Shown here one piece after another: positions 34,560 through 43,997 of a stretch of 64,000 nucleotides of DNA. The translations under genes were made by a program, and so were the position numbers. This DNA is from Roseivivax jejudonensis. GTDB lineage: Bacteria; Pseudomonadota; Alphaproteobacteria; Rhodobacterales; Rhodobacteraceae. The stretch covers positions 434,001 to 498,000 of the forward strand of contig NZ_FWFK01000001.1 of NCBI RefSeq assembly GCF_900172265.1, written 5' to 3'. Below the pieces are notes generated by a model that made no database searches, was not told the DNA's origin, and saw only the letters and a list, made by a program, of their open reading frames with translations. Position 1 is the stretch's first letter. Each line of letters opens with the position of its first letter.

Positions 34560-37383
34560 TCCGGCCGAAACGTCCGACACGACGCACACTGACGGCGGAA
34601 CGCCGTCCGGCCGGTCCGCCGGCCGGGCGGCGCGGCTGCGCGCGGATCTCGTCGCACCGGCGCATGAAATCTTCGATGCCGACGCCGTGCGCGCCCGGCT
34701 CGACGCCGCCATCGGCGAGGCGCGCGACGAATCCACGGTCCGGCGCGCGGTCGTCGAGGTCTTGTCCGAGGCGCGGGAGGCCGGCCGCGCCCGCATCGCA
34801 GAGGCGTTCCGCACGGCGCCGCGCGTGGCGCCGCCCGCGACCCGGGCCTACACCTACCTGACCGACTCGATCGTCACGCAGGTCTGGGAGGTGGCGATCG
34901 ACCGGCTGCACCGCCGCCCGACGCCCACCAAGGGCGAGCGCATCGCGGTGCTTGCCGTCGGCGGCTACGGGCGGGGCGAGATGGCGCCGTTTTCCGACGT
35001 CGACCTTCTGTTCCTGACGCCGTGGAAGATCACGCCCTGGGCCGAGAGCGTCATCGAGTCGATGCTCTACATCCTGTGGGACCTGAAGCTGAAGGTCGGG
35101 CACGCGTCGCGCACCGTGAAGGATTGCCTGCGGCTCGGGGCCGAGGACTACACGATCCGCACCGCGATGCTGGAGCACCGGTTCCTCGCGGGCCACGAAC
35201 CGCTGGCCGACGACCTCGAGGCGCGACTGCGCACCGACCTGTTCGAAGGCACCGAGCGCGACTTCGTGGCCGCCAAGCTCGAAGAGCGCGACGCGCGCCA
35301 CGAGAAGCAGGGGGGCCAGCGCTACCTCGTGGAGCCGAACGTGAAGGAAGGCAAGGGCGGCTTGCGCGACCTGCAATCGCTCTTCTGGATCACGAAATAC
35401 GTCTACCACACCGATGACACCGCGGAACTGGTATCGCTCGGCGTGTTCCGCCGCGACGAGTACGAGACCTTCGTTCGCGCCGAGGGCTTTCTCTGGGCGG
35501 TGCGCTGTCACCTGCACCTGCTGACGGGCCGGGCAATGGAGCAGCTGACCTTCGACATGCAGGTGGAGGTCGCCGCGGCCATGGGGTTCGAGGACCGGGG
35601 CGGACGCCGCGCGGTCGAGATCTTCATGCAGGACTACTTCCGTCACGCCACGGCGGTCGGCGACCTGACGCGGATCGTGCTCACCTCGCTGGAGGCCGAG
35701 CATCGCAAGACGCCGCCGCTGCTCCTGCGGGTGTTCAGCCGGTCACCCAAGGTCGCGGACGGCTACGAGGTCGCGCACGGGCGCCTGATCTTCGCCGACG
35801 AGGCCGAGTTCCTGTCGGACAAGCTCAACCTCCTGCGGATCTACGAGGAGGCCCTGCGCACCGGGCTGCTGATCCATCCCGAGGCGATGCGCCTGATCAA
35901 GGCCAACCTGCACCTGATCGACGAGGACATGCGCCGCTCGCCCGAGGCGCAGCGAATCTTCCTCGGCCTACTGCTGGAACACGGGAACCCGGACCGCGCG
36001 CTGCGGCGGATGAACGAGCTCGGCGTGCTCGCGGCCTTCATCCCCGAATTCGAACCGATCGTCGCGATGATGCAGTTCAACATGTATCACAGCTACACGG
36101 TCGACGAGCACACCATACAGTGCCTGTGGCACCTGTCGGAGATCGAGGAGCACAAGCTTGTCGAGGAGCTGCCGGTTGCGACCCAGATCCTCGAGGCAGG
36201 CGTGAACCGGCGCGTTCTCTACGTGGCGCTGCTGCTCCATGACATCGGCAAGGGCCGCGACGAGGACCATTCCATCGTCGGCGCCAAGATCGCGCGCCGC
36301 GTGGCGCCGCGGCTTGGTCTGAAGAAGTCCGAATGCGCGACGGTCGAATGGCTGGTGCGTCATCACCTGCTGATGTCGGACATGGCGCAGAAGCGCGACA
36401 TCGCCGATCCCCGGACCGTGCGGGACTTTGCCAAGGCGGTGCAGTCGCGCGAGCGGCTCGACCTGCTGCTTCTGCTCACGGTCTGCGACATCCGCGGCGT
36501 CGGGCCGGGCACGTGGAACAACTGGAAGGCGGCGCTTCTGCGCGCGCTCTATCGCCAGACCCGCCGCGCGCTCGAGAGCGGGATGGAGGATCTCAACCGC
36601 GAGAACCGCGGCGCCGAGGCGCGCAAGCTCCTGCGCGCGCGGCTGGCCGACTGGGACGACGCGGCGCTCAAGACCGAGACCGGACGGCACTATGGCCCCT
36701 ATTGGCAGGGCCTGCACGTCACCGCGCACGTGGTCTTTGCCAACCTCCTGCGCAACATCTCGACGGACGAGGTGCGCATCGACATCCACCCCGACGAGGA
36801 CCGGGACGCGACGCGCGTCTGCTTTGCGCTCGTCGACCATCCCGGCATCTTCTCGCGGCTGGCCGGGGCGCTGGCGCTCGTCGGTGCGGACGTCGTGGAC
36901 GCGCGCACCTACACGACAAAGGACGGCTTTGCGACGGCGGCCTTCTGGATCCAGGATGGCGACGGCAGCCCCTACGAGTCCGAACGCCTGCCTCGCCTGC
37001 GCGAGACGATCCACAAGACGCTCAAGGGCGAGGTCGTGGCGCGCGAGGCGATCAAGTCGAAGGACAAGATCAAGAAGCGCGAGCGCGCCTTCCGCGTGCC
37101 GACCTCCATCACCTTCGACAACGACGGATCGGAGATCTACACGATCATCGAGGTCGACACCCGCGACCGGCCCGGCCTGCTCTACGACCTGACGCGCACG
37201 CTGGCGGCGCAGAACATCTACATCGCCAGCGCGGTGATCGCGACCTACGGCGAGCAGGTGGTCGACAGCTTCTACGTCAAGGACATGTTCGGCCTGAAGC
37301 TGCACGCGCGGTCGAAGCAGAAGGCGCTGGAGCGCAAGCTGCGCGATGCCATCGCGGCGGGCGTGGAGCGCGCCTACAGCTGA
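34519..37383 (+). CDS. glnD: [Protein-PII] uridylyltransferase / uridylyl-removing enzyme
   Basis: A 954-residue nitrogen sensor that uridylylates PII proteins when glutamine is low and removes UMP when it is high. The nucleotidyltransferase motif GGYGRGE lies at 148-154 with Asp160 and Asp162. The HD hydrolase site LLLHDIGKGRDEDHS follows near 574, and two ACT glutamine-sensing domains lie near 765-850 and 870-950 (IIEVDTRDRPGLLYDLTRTL). The TTG start at 34519 lies inside the lipoprotein gene; no other start occurs before the conserved region. The first 40 residues are Ala/Thr-rich and variable, so the exact start is less sure. Confidence 0.95.
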   Translation: MTQPRAASAAPASDPAETSDTTHTDGGTPSGRSAGRAARLRADLVAPAHEIFDADAVRARLDAAIGEARDESTVRRAVVEVLSEAREAGRARIAEAFRTAPRVAPPATRAYTYLTDSIVTQVWEVAIDRLHRRPTPTKGERIAVLAVGGYGRGEMAPFSDVDLLFLTPWKITPWAESVIESMLYILWDLKLKVGHASRTVKDCLRLGAEDYTIRTAMLEHRFLAGHEPLADDLEARLRTDLFEGTERDFVAAKLEERDARHEKQGGQRYLVEPNVKEGKGGLRDLQSLFWITKYVYHTDDTAELVSLGVFRRDEYETFVRAEGFLWAVRCHLHLLTGRAMEQLTFDMQVEVAAAMGFEDRGGRRAVEIFMQDYFRHATAVGDLTRIVLTSLEAEHRKTPPLLLRVFSRSPKVADGYEVAHGRLIFADEAEFLSDKLNLLRIYEEALRTGLLIHPEAMRLIKANLHLIDEDMRRSPEAQRIFLGLLLEHGNPDRALRRMNELGVLAAFIPEFEPIVAMMQFNMYHSYTVDEHTIQCLWHLSEIEEHKLVEELPVATQILEAGVNRRVLYVALLLHDIGKGRDEDHSIVGAKIARRVAPRLGLKKSECATVEWLVRHHLLMSDMAQKRDIADPRTVRDFAKAVQSRERLDLLLLLTVCDIRGVGPGTWNNWKAALLRALYRQTRRALESGMEDLNRENRGAEARKLLRARLADWDDAALKTETGRHYGPYWQGLHVTAHVVFANLLRNISTDEVRIDIHPDEDRDATRVCFALVDHPGIFSRLAGALALVGADVVDARTYTTKDGFATAAFWIQDGDGSPYESERLPRLRETIHKTLKGEVVAREAIKSKDKIKKRERAFRVPTSITFDNDGSEIYTIIEVDTRDRPGLLYDLTRTLAAQNIYIASAVIATYGEQVVDSFYVKDMFGLKLHARSKQKALERKLRDAIAAGVERAYS

Positions 37384-37496
37384 CGGGCGGCGCGGTGATG
37401 CGCCAGACGCGCGGGAAGCCGCCGCCCGGTCCGGCGCGCTCTGGGCGGCGTCGCGGCGGTGGTCTAGGGTCTGTGCCGTCCAGCCGAGGATTTGCC

Positions 37497-37679
37497 ATGA
37501 CCCGCGCCGCCCTTGCCCTGATGCTGATCGCGCCCGCCGCCCTGTCGGGCTGCATCGCCCTGACGGCGGCCGACACGGCAAAGGACGCCGCCGTCTTCAC
37601 CACCAAAACCGCGGTCAAGGGCACGGCAACCGCCGGGCGCATCGCCACGGCGCCGCTGCGCAAGCGCGACGACGACTGA
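37497..37679 (+). CDS. Small lipoprotein, 60 residues
   Basis: A 60-residue prolipoprotein. The hydrophobic signal MTRAALALMLIAPAALSGC ends in a lipobox with Cys19, leaving a mature peptide of about 42 residues rich in Ala, Thr and Lys (DTAKDAAVFTTKTAVKGTATAGRI). I recall similar short Rhodobacterales lipoproteins. Function unknown; a role in the envelope is likely. GAGG lies before the ATG. The stop is five bases from the convergent VOC gene. Confidence 0.75.
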   Translation: MTRAALALMLIAPAALSGCIALTAADTAKDAAVFTTKTAVKGTATAGRIATAPLRKRDDD

Positions 37680-37684
37680 CCCGC

Positions 37685-38050
37685 TCAGAGCTGGCGCGAG
37701 ATGTACCACTGCGTGCCGGTCGTATCGGCGACGCCGCCGCGCAGATCGCCGTCGCCCTTGTCCTGCATCTCCTGCAGGATCGTCGCGCCGGCCGCTGTCG
37801 CCCGGTCGAACGCGGCTTCGGCATCCGGCACGTAGACATGCAGCATCGCGGGCGTGCCGCCCGTCGCCCCGCCCAGCATCACGACGCTGTCGCCGATCCG
37901 CATCTCGGCGTGCATGACGCTGCCGTCGTCGCGATGGAAGATGCGCAAACGTTCGGCGCCGAAGACCGTCTCGGCAAAGCGCAGCGCCGCCTCCACGTCC
38001 GCGACAACGAGGTAGGGCGACACGTCGGGGTATCCGTCGGGCTTGTACAT
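37685..38050 (-). CDS. VOC family protein, glyoxalase/PhnB-like
   Basis: A 121-residue vicinal-oxygen-chelate protein. It starts MYKPDGYPDVSPYLVVADVEAALRFAETVFGAE, has the metal-ligand region MHAEMRIGDSVVMLGG, and ends GVADTTGTQWYISR. This fits the PhnB/YdcJ type with a GDS turn. It may be an enzyme or a binding protein; a substrate cannot be named. GGAGAG precedes the ATG at 38050. Divergent from murJ. Confidence 0.85.
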   Translation of the reverse strand: MYKPDGYPDVSPYLVVADVEAALRFAETVFGAERLRIFHRDDGSVMHAEMRIGDSVVMLGGATGGTPAMLHVYVPDAEAAFDRATAAGATILQEMQDKGDGDLRGGVADTTGTQWYISRQL

Positions 38051-38186
38051 CTGCGCTCTCCTTGGCCCGCCAAAGCCTAGGCACCGCAAGAGAGCCTGCG
38101 CAAGCGGCCCCTTCCGCCCCGTCCGGCGATGCGCTAGACCCCGCCCGTCACGAACCGCCCCGGGCCCCGGGCAAAGGCTTCCCCGC

Positions 38187-39734
38187 ATGCGACCCATCCG
38201 ACTACTGACCGGCGTTCTCACCGTGGGCGTGTGGACGCTCCTGTCGCGCGTGCTGGGCCTCGTGCGCGAGATCGTCATCCTTGCGCTGATCGGGCCGGGC
38301 CCGGTGATGGACGCCTTCGTCGCGGCCTTTCGCCTGCCCAACATGTTCCGCCGTTTCTTTGCCGAGGGCGCGTTCAACGCCGCTTTCGTGCCGATGTTCT
38401 CGAAACGGCTGGAGGCCGACGAGTCGCCGCTCGATTTCGGGTCGTCGGCGCTGTCGGGGCTGGGGTTCGTGCTGCTGATCCTGTCGGCGGTGGCGATGAT
38501 CTTCATGCCGGCGCTGGTCTACGCCACGGCCGAGGGGTTTGCCGGGGACGAGCGGTTCGACCTCACCGTGGCCTTCGGCCGGGTGATGTTTCCCTACATC
38601 CTCTTCATCTCTCTCGCGGCGCTCTTGTCCGGCGCGCTCAATGCCTCGGGCCGTTTCGCCGCCGCGGCGGCGGCGCCGGTGCTGCTGAACGTGCTGGTGA
38701 TCGGCGGGATGGTCGCCGCGAGCGCCGCCGGCGGCGCGGTCATCGACGTGCTGGTCTGGACGGTGCCGGTCGCCGGCGTCGCGCAGCTGGCGCTCGTTTG
38801 GATCGCCGCCGAGCGCGCGGGGCTTCGCCTGCGCCCGCGCCGGCCGCGGCTCACGCCCGAGATGCGCGACCTCGTTCGGATCGCGGTTCCGGCGGCGCTG
38901 GCCGGCGGGGTGATGCAGATCAACCTGCTGGTCGGTCAGCAGGTCGCGTCGAATTTCGACAAGGCGGTGGGCTGGCTCTATGCCGCCGACCGTCTCTACC
39001 AGCTGCCGCTCGGGGTCGTCGGCATCGCGGTGGGGATCGTTCTGTTGCCGGACCTGTCACGGCGGCTCAAGGCCGGAGACGATGCCGGCGGGCGCGCGGC
39101 GTTCAGCCGCGCGACCGAGATCTCGATCGCACTGACCCTGCCCGCCGCGGTGGCGCTGATCGTGGTGCCGCTGCCTGTTGTCAGCGTCCTCTACCAGCGC
39201 GGCGCCACGTCCGCCGCCGACTCGCAGGCCATCGCGCTGGCCGTGGCGATCTACGGGCTCGGCCTGCCGGCCTTCGTGCTGCAGAAGACGCTGCAGCCGC
39301 TGTTCTTCGCCCGAGAGGACACCAAGACCCCGTTCCGCTATGCCCTCGTGTCCATGATCGTGAACGCGGCGCTGGCGATCGGGCTCGCCCCGGCACTCGG
39401 CTGGGTCGCGCCGGCGATCGCCACGACGGCCGCCGGCTGGGCGATGGTCGTGCTGCTCGCCCTCGGCGCGCGGCGGCTCGGACCGGTGGTGCGGCTCGAC
39501 GATCGGTTCCGCCGCCGGCTGCCGCGCATCGCGCTGGCCTCGATCGTGATGGGTGCGGCACTGTGGGGAACGATGGTCGCACTCGGGCCTTTACTCGACA
39601 GGGGGGGCGTGCGTTACCTCGCACTTGTCGTGCTCATCGGGGTCGGGATTGGTATCTATGGCATCGCAGGACAACTCGTCGGCGCATTCCGCCTCTCCGA
39701 ATTCCGCGACGCCGTCCGGCGCAGGCGCGGCTGA
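38187..39734 (+). CDS. murJ: Lipid II flippase MurJ
   Basis: A 515-residue inner-membrane MOP-superfamily protein that flips lipid II for peptidoglycan synthesis. About 14 hydrophobic segments are visible. Family marks include VWTLLSRVLGLVREIVI, FVAAFRLPNMFRRFFAEGAFNAAFVP (conserved arginines facing the cavity), LPLGVVGIAVGIVLLPDLSR, and LQPLFFAREDTKTP. The ATG at 38187 fits homologues. The 3' end overlaps the next gene by 77 bases. Confidence 0.95.
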   Translation: MRPIRLLTGVLTVGVWTLLSRVLGLVREIVILALIGPGPVMDAFVAAFRLPNMFRRFFAEGAFNAAFVPMFSKRLEADESPLDFGSSALSGLGFVLLILSAVAMIFMPALVYATAEGFAGDERFDLTVAFGRVMFPYILFISLAALLSGALNASGRFAAAAAAPVLLNVLVIGGMVAASAAGGAVIDVLVWTVPVAGVAQLALVWIAAERAGLRLRPRRPRLTPEMRDLVRIAVPAALAGGVMQINLLVGQQVASNFDKAVGWLYAADRLYQLPLGVVGIAVGIVLLPDLSRRLKAGDDAGGRAAFSRATEISIALTLPAAVALIVVPLPVVSVLYQRGATSAADSQAIALAVAIYGLGLPAFVLQKTLQPLFFAREDTKTPFRYALVSMIVNAALAIGLAPALGWVAPAIATTAAGWAMVVLLALGARRLGPVVRLDDRFRRRLPRIALASIVMGAALWGTMVALGPLLDRGGVRYLALVVLIGVGIGIYGIAGQLVGAFRLSEFRDAVRRRRG

Positions 39735-41226
39735 CGATACCGACCCGGTCGCGCACATCACCGCGTCCGAGATCTATCCCGTTCTCGAGGAGATGGTCGC
39801 CGGCGCCGAGGACGAGATCCTCCTGTCCTACCGCGTGTTCGAGCCGGGGACCGCGCTGCGCCATCCGCGCCTGCGGGCCGAGGGGCTCGAGACTTGGGTG
39901 GATCTGCTCGAGCAGGTGGCCGCGCGCGGTGTGCGCCTGCGCATCGTTATCACCGATTTCGACCCGCTCTTCGCCGCCGATCTTCACCGGCTGTCGTGGG
40001 CCTCTGCCAGCAAGTTCGCAGACCGTATCTCGGGCGACGTGCAGATCCTCGTCGCCCCGCACGGGCAGGAGGTGGGCTGGATCTGGCGCCGCGCGCTGAT
40101 CTTCAAGATCACGGAGAAGCTCCGCTCTCTGAAACAGTCCTCGGAGGATCGGCTGACCCCGGTCCAGCGCAAGCTCTTGCAGGCGCGTCCGTTCCTGCGG
40201 CCGGTCTCGCTGCACCAGAAGGTCGCCGTGGTGGACGGGTCCCGCGCGGTGATCGGCGGGCTCGATGTCAACGAACGGCGCTGGGACGACAACAATCACG
40301 ACCGCCCCGCCGAGGAAACCTGGCATGATGTGAGCCTGAGCGTCGAAGGCGACATCGCCGCCGCCGCGCGCGCCCATTTCGTCGACACCTGGAACGCCGC
40401 CCTGCGCGACGAGGCGGCCTCTCTGGCCGATGCGGCGCAGGCGATGGACGCGCCGCCGCGGCCGCAGGGCCGGACCGAGCTGCGGCTCGTGCGGACGATG
40501 TCGCAGCCGCGCAAGGGACCGTTCAGTTTCGGGCCAAAGCCATACCTCACCGAGCACGAGGAGGTCACGCTCGCCGCCATCGGCGAGGCGCGGCACCTGA
40601 TCTACATGGAATCGCAGTTCCTGCGGCACCGCCCGATCTCGGACGCGCTCTGTGCCGCGGCGAGGCGCGTGCCGGATCTGCAGCTCGTCCTGCTGCTGCC
40701 GCCCGAGCCCGAGCGTATCCTCTTCGGCGGTGCCGACAGCTGGGACGCCCGGCATGCCCACGCGCTGCAGACGCTCGCGCTGGGTGATGTCCACGCGGCC
40801 TTCGGCGAACGCGCGGCGCTGCTGTCGCCGGGACAGACCCGCCCGGCGACGCCCGGCTTCAGCCGCGCCCTCGGGGGGGCCGGTCCGATCTACGTCCACG
40901 CGAAGGTCACGCTGATCGACGACCGCTTCGGCCTCGTCGGATCGGCCAACCTCAACGGCCGCTCGATGCGCTGGGACACCGAGGCCTCGGTGCTCTTCCG
41001 CAAGACCGAGATCATCAAGGATCTACGGCTGCGACTGGCCCGCAAGTGGCTGGGCGGGCGGATGACCGATGCCGACCCCGAAAAGGCGGCGACGTGGCGG
41101 GCCGCAGCCGAGGCGAACGCGGCGCTCGACCCGGAACGGCGGATCGGCTTCGTCATGCCCTACCCGCTCGGACGCGCGCGGCGCTTCTCGCGGCACCTGC
41201 CGCTTTTGCCGGACGAGATGTTCTGA
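39658..41226 (+). CDS. Phospholipase D-like / cardiolipin synthase-like protein
   Basis: A 522-residue protein with two HKD motifs. HQKVAVVD (His186, Lys188, Asp193) is followed by GGLDV. HAKVTLID (about 414-421) is followed by VGSANLNGRS. These make one active site for phosphatidyl transfer or phosphodiester hydrolysis. No membrane helices are seen at the N-terminus, unlike true Cls enzymes, so it may be a soluble or peripheral phospholipase D. The start lies inside murJ. The first 30 residues are Ser/Ala-rich, so a later start is conceivable. It converges on the rhomboid gene with a nine-base gap. Confidence 0.88.
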   Translation: MASQDNSSAHSASPNSATPSGAGAADDTDPVAHITASEIYPVLEEMVAGAEDEILLSYRVFEPGTALRHPRLRAEGLETWVDLLEQVAARGVRLRIVITDFDPLFAADLHRLSWASASKFADRISGDVQILVAPHGQEVGWIWRRALIFKITEKLRSLKQSSEDRLTPVQRKLLQARPFLRPVSLHQKVAVVDGSRAVIGGLDVNERRWDDNNHDRPAEETWHDVSLSVEGDIAAAARAHFVDTWNAALRDEAASLADAAQAMDAPPRPQGRTELRLVRTMSQPRKGPFSFGPKPYLTEHEEVTLAAIGEARHLIYMESQFLRHRPISDALCAAARRVPDLQLVLLLPPEPERILFGGADSWDARHAHALQTLALGDVHAAFGERAALLSPGQTRPATPGFSRALGGAGPIYVHAKVTLIDDRFGLVGSANLNGRSMRWDTEASVLFRKTEIIKDLRLRLARKWLGGRMTDADPEKAATWRAAAEANAALDPERRIGFVMPYPLGRARRFSRHLPLLPDEMF

Positions 41227-41235
41227 GAGGCGGTG

Positions 41236-41913
41236 CTACCGGCGGATCCGCGCGAGGATCCTTGCCGCGCCGCCGGGCACCAACGCCACCGTGAGCGCGA
41301 AGCCGGTAACGAAGCCGCCGACCTCGGCCACCCAGTGCGGGCTGCTTCCGAACAGCAGGCCGAAGACGAGCTGCAAGCCAAGGAGCACGCCGATCAGGCT
41401 GAAGGCGCGGATCTGAGCCTCGCCCATGCGGCCGAGCCGCACCCACAGAAGGTAGGTGAATGCGCCGATGAGGCCGTAGACGGGTGTGAAACCGCCATAG
41501 AGCGGGGCCGACGCCCCGGCCGCGGTGTAGATCAGCGCGCCCCCGATGCTCGCCCCGGCGAAGACCGCGAGCGTGCGCGCCTGCCCCATCGTCTCGGCCA
41601 CCATCTTGCCCAGCGCGAGCAGCATGACGCAGGCGAACAGCGTCGCCGTGAAGGCGCCGTTGACGAAAGGATAGCTGAGGATGCGCACCACGTGCTGCAG
41701 CGGCGCCTGGCGGGTCTGGACCATCCACTCGAGGATCTCGCCCGAGAAGGCAAAGCGTTCGATCATCGCGACGCGCCAACCGATGGCCCCGGGTCCGCCG
41801 GCCAGCCCGCGCGCGCCCAGCGAAAATGCCAACTCGGCCACCGCCATCACGGCGAACAGGATCAGCACGACCGGCGGGATCGGGTTCACGGGGCTCGCGT
41901 TGTGATCGTGCAT
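41236..41913 (-). CDS. Rhomboid-fold protein lacking catalytic residues
   Basis: A 225-residue polytopic protein of the rhomboid family with about six hydrophobic helices. In the usual GxSG site the sequence is GGFTPVYGLIGAF, with Phe142 where the catalytic serine should be. In the last helix the expected AH-x-GG is AEVGGFVTG, with Glu197 in place of His. The HxxxN of helix 2 is also absent. It is therefore probably a pseudoprotease that binds membrane clients. The rest of the fold (HVVRILSYPFVNGAF, FGSSPHWVAEVGG) is preserved, so the gene is under constraint and not decaying. Confidence 0.82.
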   Translation of the reverse strand: MHDHNASPVNPIPPVVLILFAVMAVAELAFSLGARGLAGGPGAIGWRVAMIERFAFSGEILEWMVQTRQAPLQHVVRILSYPFVNGAFTATLFACVMLLALGKMVAETMGQARTLAVFAGASIGGALIYTAAGASAPLYGGFTPVYGLIGAFTYLLWVRLGRMGEAQIRAFSLIGVLLGLQLVFGLLFGSSPHWVAEVGGFVTGFALTVALVPGGAARILARIRR

Positions 41914-42020
41914 GCCGCTCCTCGTGGGCCGGACGCCGGATCGTGCGCCCCGGTCTCGCGCCTGACTATGCGCTCACGGTGCGGATGGCCAGACGCCCCG
42001 CGCGGCTTATCTGCCTTCCG

Positions 42021-43346
42021 ATGACGGATCGGGACCGATACCTTTCGCGCCCGCTGCCGGTGCCGGCGCGCCGGTTCGGGCGAATGGCACGGCTCGGCGG
42101 GCTGACCGGCGGGCTGATGGGTCGCGCGGCGCTGGCCGGCGCGGGCGAGCTGGCGCGCGGACGCCGGCCCGCGTTCGACCGCCTGATGTTGACCCCCGCG
42201 AACGCCGCGCGCGTGACGGCCGAGCTGGCGCGTATGCGCGGCGCGGCGATGAAGCTCGGGCAGTTGATCTCGATGGAGGCCGGCGAGATCCTGACGCCCG
42301 AACTGGCCGATATCCTCGCCAGCCTGCGATCGGAGGCGCATGCGATGCCGCCGCCGCAGCTCAAGCGCGTGCTGTCGGACAATTGGGGTGCCGATTTCCT
42401 GCGCCGGTTCCGGCGCTTCGACGTGACGCCGATCGCCGCGGCGTCGATCGGGCAGGTGCACCGTGCCGAGACCAGGGACGGCACCGCGCTCGCGATCAAG
42501 GTGCAGTATCCCGGCATCCGCGACAGCATCGACAGCGACATCGCCAATCTCGGCGCGATCATCCGCTGGTCGGGCATGGTGCCGCGGGGGCTCGATCTGG
42601 CTCCGCTGCTCGAGGATGCGCGCGCGCAGCTGCATGAAGAGGCCGACTACGCGCAGGAGGCGCGCGCGATGACGCGGTTCGCCGACCTTCTGGCCGACGA
42701 GGCGGCCTTTGCCGTTCCACGCCCGCACGAGGCGTTCTCGACCCGGGATATCCTCGCGATGGATTATCTCTCCGGCGTGCCGATCGAGGATCTTGCCGGC
42801 GCGGCGCAGGAGGTGAGGGACGGCGCCGGGGCGCGACTGATCGGGCTGGTGCTGCGCGAGCTGTTCGAGTTCCGGCTGATGCAGACCGATCCGAACTTCG
42901 CCAACTACCGGTGGGATGCCGAAAGCGGGCGCATCGTCCTGCTCGATTTCGGCGCGACGCGGGCGTTCCCGGAAACGCTCGTCGCCGACTTCCGCGCGAT
43001 GCTTCGGGCGGGGCTCGCGGGCGACCGTGACGGGATCCGCGCAGCGGCGATGCGGATCGGCTACCTCTCCGACGATCTGTCGGAGGCGCGGATCGCCACG
43101 CTGCTCGACATGATGCAGATGTGCTTCGTGCCGCTGGCAGAGGAATCACCGTTCGACTTCGCCGACTCCGACCTGCCGCAACGGCTGACCGAGGCGGCAA
43201 TCGCCTTCGGCCGAGAGCGCGACATCGCGCCGGTGCCGCCGACCGATGCCCTGTTCCTCCAGCGCAAGGTGGCCGGACTCTACCTTCTGTGCGCCCGGAT
43301 CGGCGCGCGCGTGGCGCTCCGCCCGCTGGTCGCTCCGTATGCATGA
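42021..43346 (+). CDS. ABC1/UbiB-ADCK family kinase-like protein
   Basis: A 441-residue atypical kinase. The KxGQ motif is Lys78-Leu-Gly-Gln81 in RGAAMKLGQLISMEAGEIL. The Ala-rich loop AAASIGQVHRA, the VAIK-like ALAIKVQYPGI, ADYAQEARAM, and DFG in IVLLDFGATRAF follow. ADCK/UbiB proteins support quinone synthesis or lipid homeostasis through ATPase activity. It lacks the C-terminal membrane helices of UbiB, so it is closer to ADCK/AarF-like paralogues. A start at 42021 fits the family; an earlier in-frame ATG adds a basic segment only. Confidence 0.88.
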   Translation: MTDRDRYLSRPLPVPARRFGRMARLGGLTGGLMGRAALAGAGELARGRRPAFDRLMLTPANAARVTAELARMRGAAMKLGQLISMEAGEILTPELADILASLRSEAHAMPPPQLKRVLSDNWGADFLRRFRRFDVTPIAAASIGQVHRAETRDGTALAIKVQYPGIRDSIDSDIANLGAIIRWSGMVPRGLDLAPLLEDARAQLHEEADYAQEARAMTRFADLLADEAAFAVPRPHEAFSTRDILAMDYLSGVPIEDLAGAAQEVRDGAGARLIGLVLRELFEFRLMQTDPNFANYRWDAESGRIVLLDFGATRAFPETLVADFRAMLRAGLAGDRDGIRAAAMRIGYLSDDLSEARIATLLDMMQMCFVPLAEESPFDFADSDLPQRLTEAAIAFGRERDIAPVPPTDALFLQRKVAGLYLLCARIGARVALRPLVAPYA

Positions 43347-43355
43347 GCGCACGGA

Positions 43356-43388
43356 TGCACAGTGCACCTTCGCTTTCGCCTGATGCAC
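43356..43388. promoter_or_regulatory. Small palindrome and direct repeat before the VOC gene
   Basis: TGCACAGTGCA at 43356-43366 is a perfect dyad, and GATGCAC occurs at 43354-43360 and again at 43382-43388, 28 bases apart. It sits in the short gap before the VOC gene at 43436 and may be an operator. No regulator gene is adjacent, so this is tentative. Confidence 0.3.
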
Positions 43389-43435
43389 TGCAGAAGCGCA
43401 CATCATATCTTTCGGCGAACAGACAGGAGTTCGCC

Positions 43436-43933
43436 ATGACCGCAACAGCCCCCACCACCGCCCCGCCCGACATGCGCATCGGCCACGTGCACCTGCGGGT
43501 GTCCGACCTCGACCGGTCGATCGCGTTTTATCGCGACGTGATCGGCCTGACAGTGACGCAACGCTACGGCACGCGCGCCGCATTTCTGTCGGCCGGCGGA
43601 TATCACCACCATATCGGGCTCAATACGTGGGACAGCGCCGGGGCCGCACCGGCGCCGCGCGGGCATCCGGGCCTGTATCACACCGCGTTCCTGTTTCCCG
43701 ATCGCGCCACGCTCGGCGCTGCGCTTGGCCGCGCCGTGGCGGCAGGCGTGGAGATCGAGGGTGCGGCGGATCACGGTGTCTCCGAAGCCGTCTATTTCTC
43801 GGATCCCGACGGAAACGGGATCGAGATCTATCGCGACCGCGCCGAGACCGACTGGCCGCGGGACGCCGACGGCCAGCTCTCCATGTCGAATACGCCCCTC
43901 GACCTGCGCGCGCTTCTGGCCGAGGCGGCCTGA
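43436..43933 (+). CDS. VOC family protein, glyoxalase / dioxygenase-like
   Basis: A 165-residue vicinal-oxygen-chelate protein. It has RIGHVHLRVSDLDRSIAFYRDVIGL (first His ligand), YHHHIGLNTWDSAGA (second), LYHTAFLFPDR, and the final Glu ligand in FSDPDGNGIEIYRD. This is the catechol-2,3-dioxygenase-like branch (CatE/YfiE type). AGGAG lies eight bases before the ATG. The next gene, a branched-chain aminotransferase, has its own ribosome site; shared transcription is possible. Substrate unknown. Confidence 0.87.
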   Translation: MTATAPTTAPPDMRIGHVHLRVSDLDRSIAFYRDVIGLTVTQRYGTRAAFLSAGGYHHHIGLNTWDSAGAAPAPRGHPGLYHTAFLFPDRATLGAALGRAVAAGVEIEGAADHGVSEAVYFSDPDGNGIEIYRDRAETDWPRDADGQLSMSNTPLDLRALLAEAA

Positions 43934-43997
43934 GCCGGGTGGACCTCGCCCGCCGGCGGGGATAGCGTCCGCGCGACTTTCAGACGAGGAGACGGCG

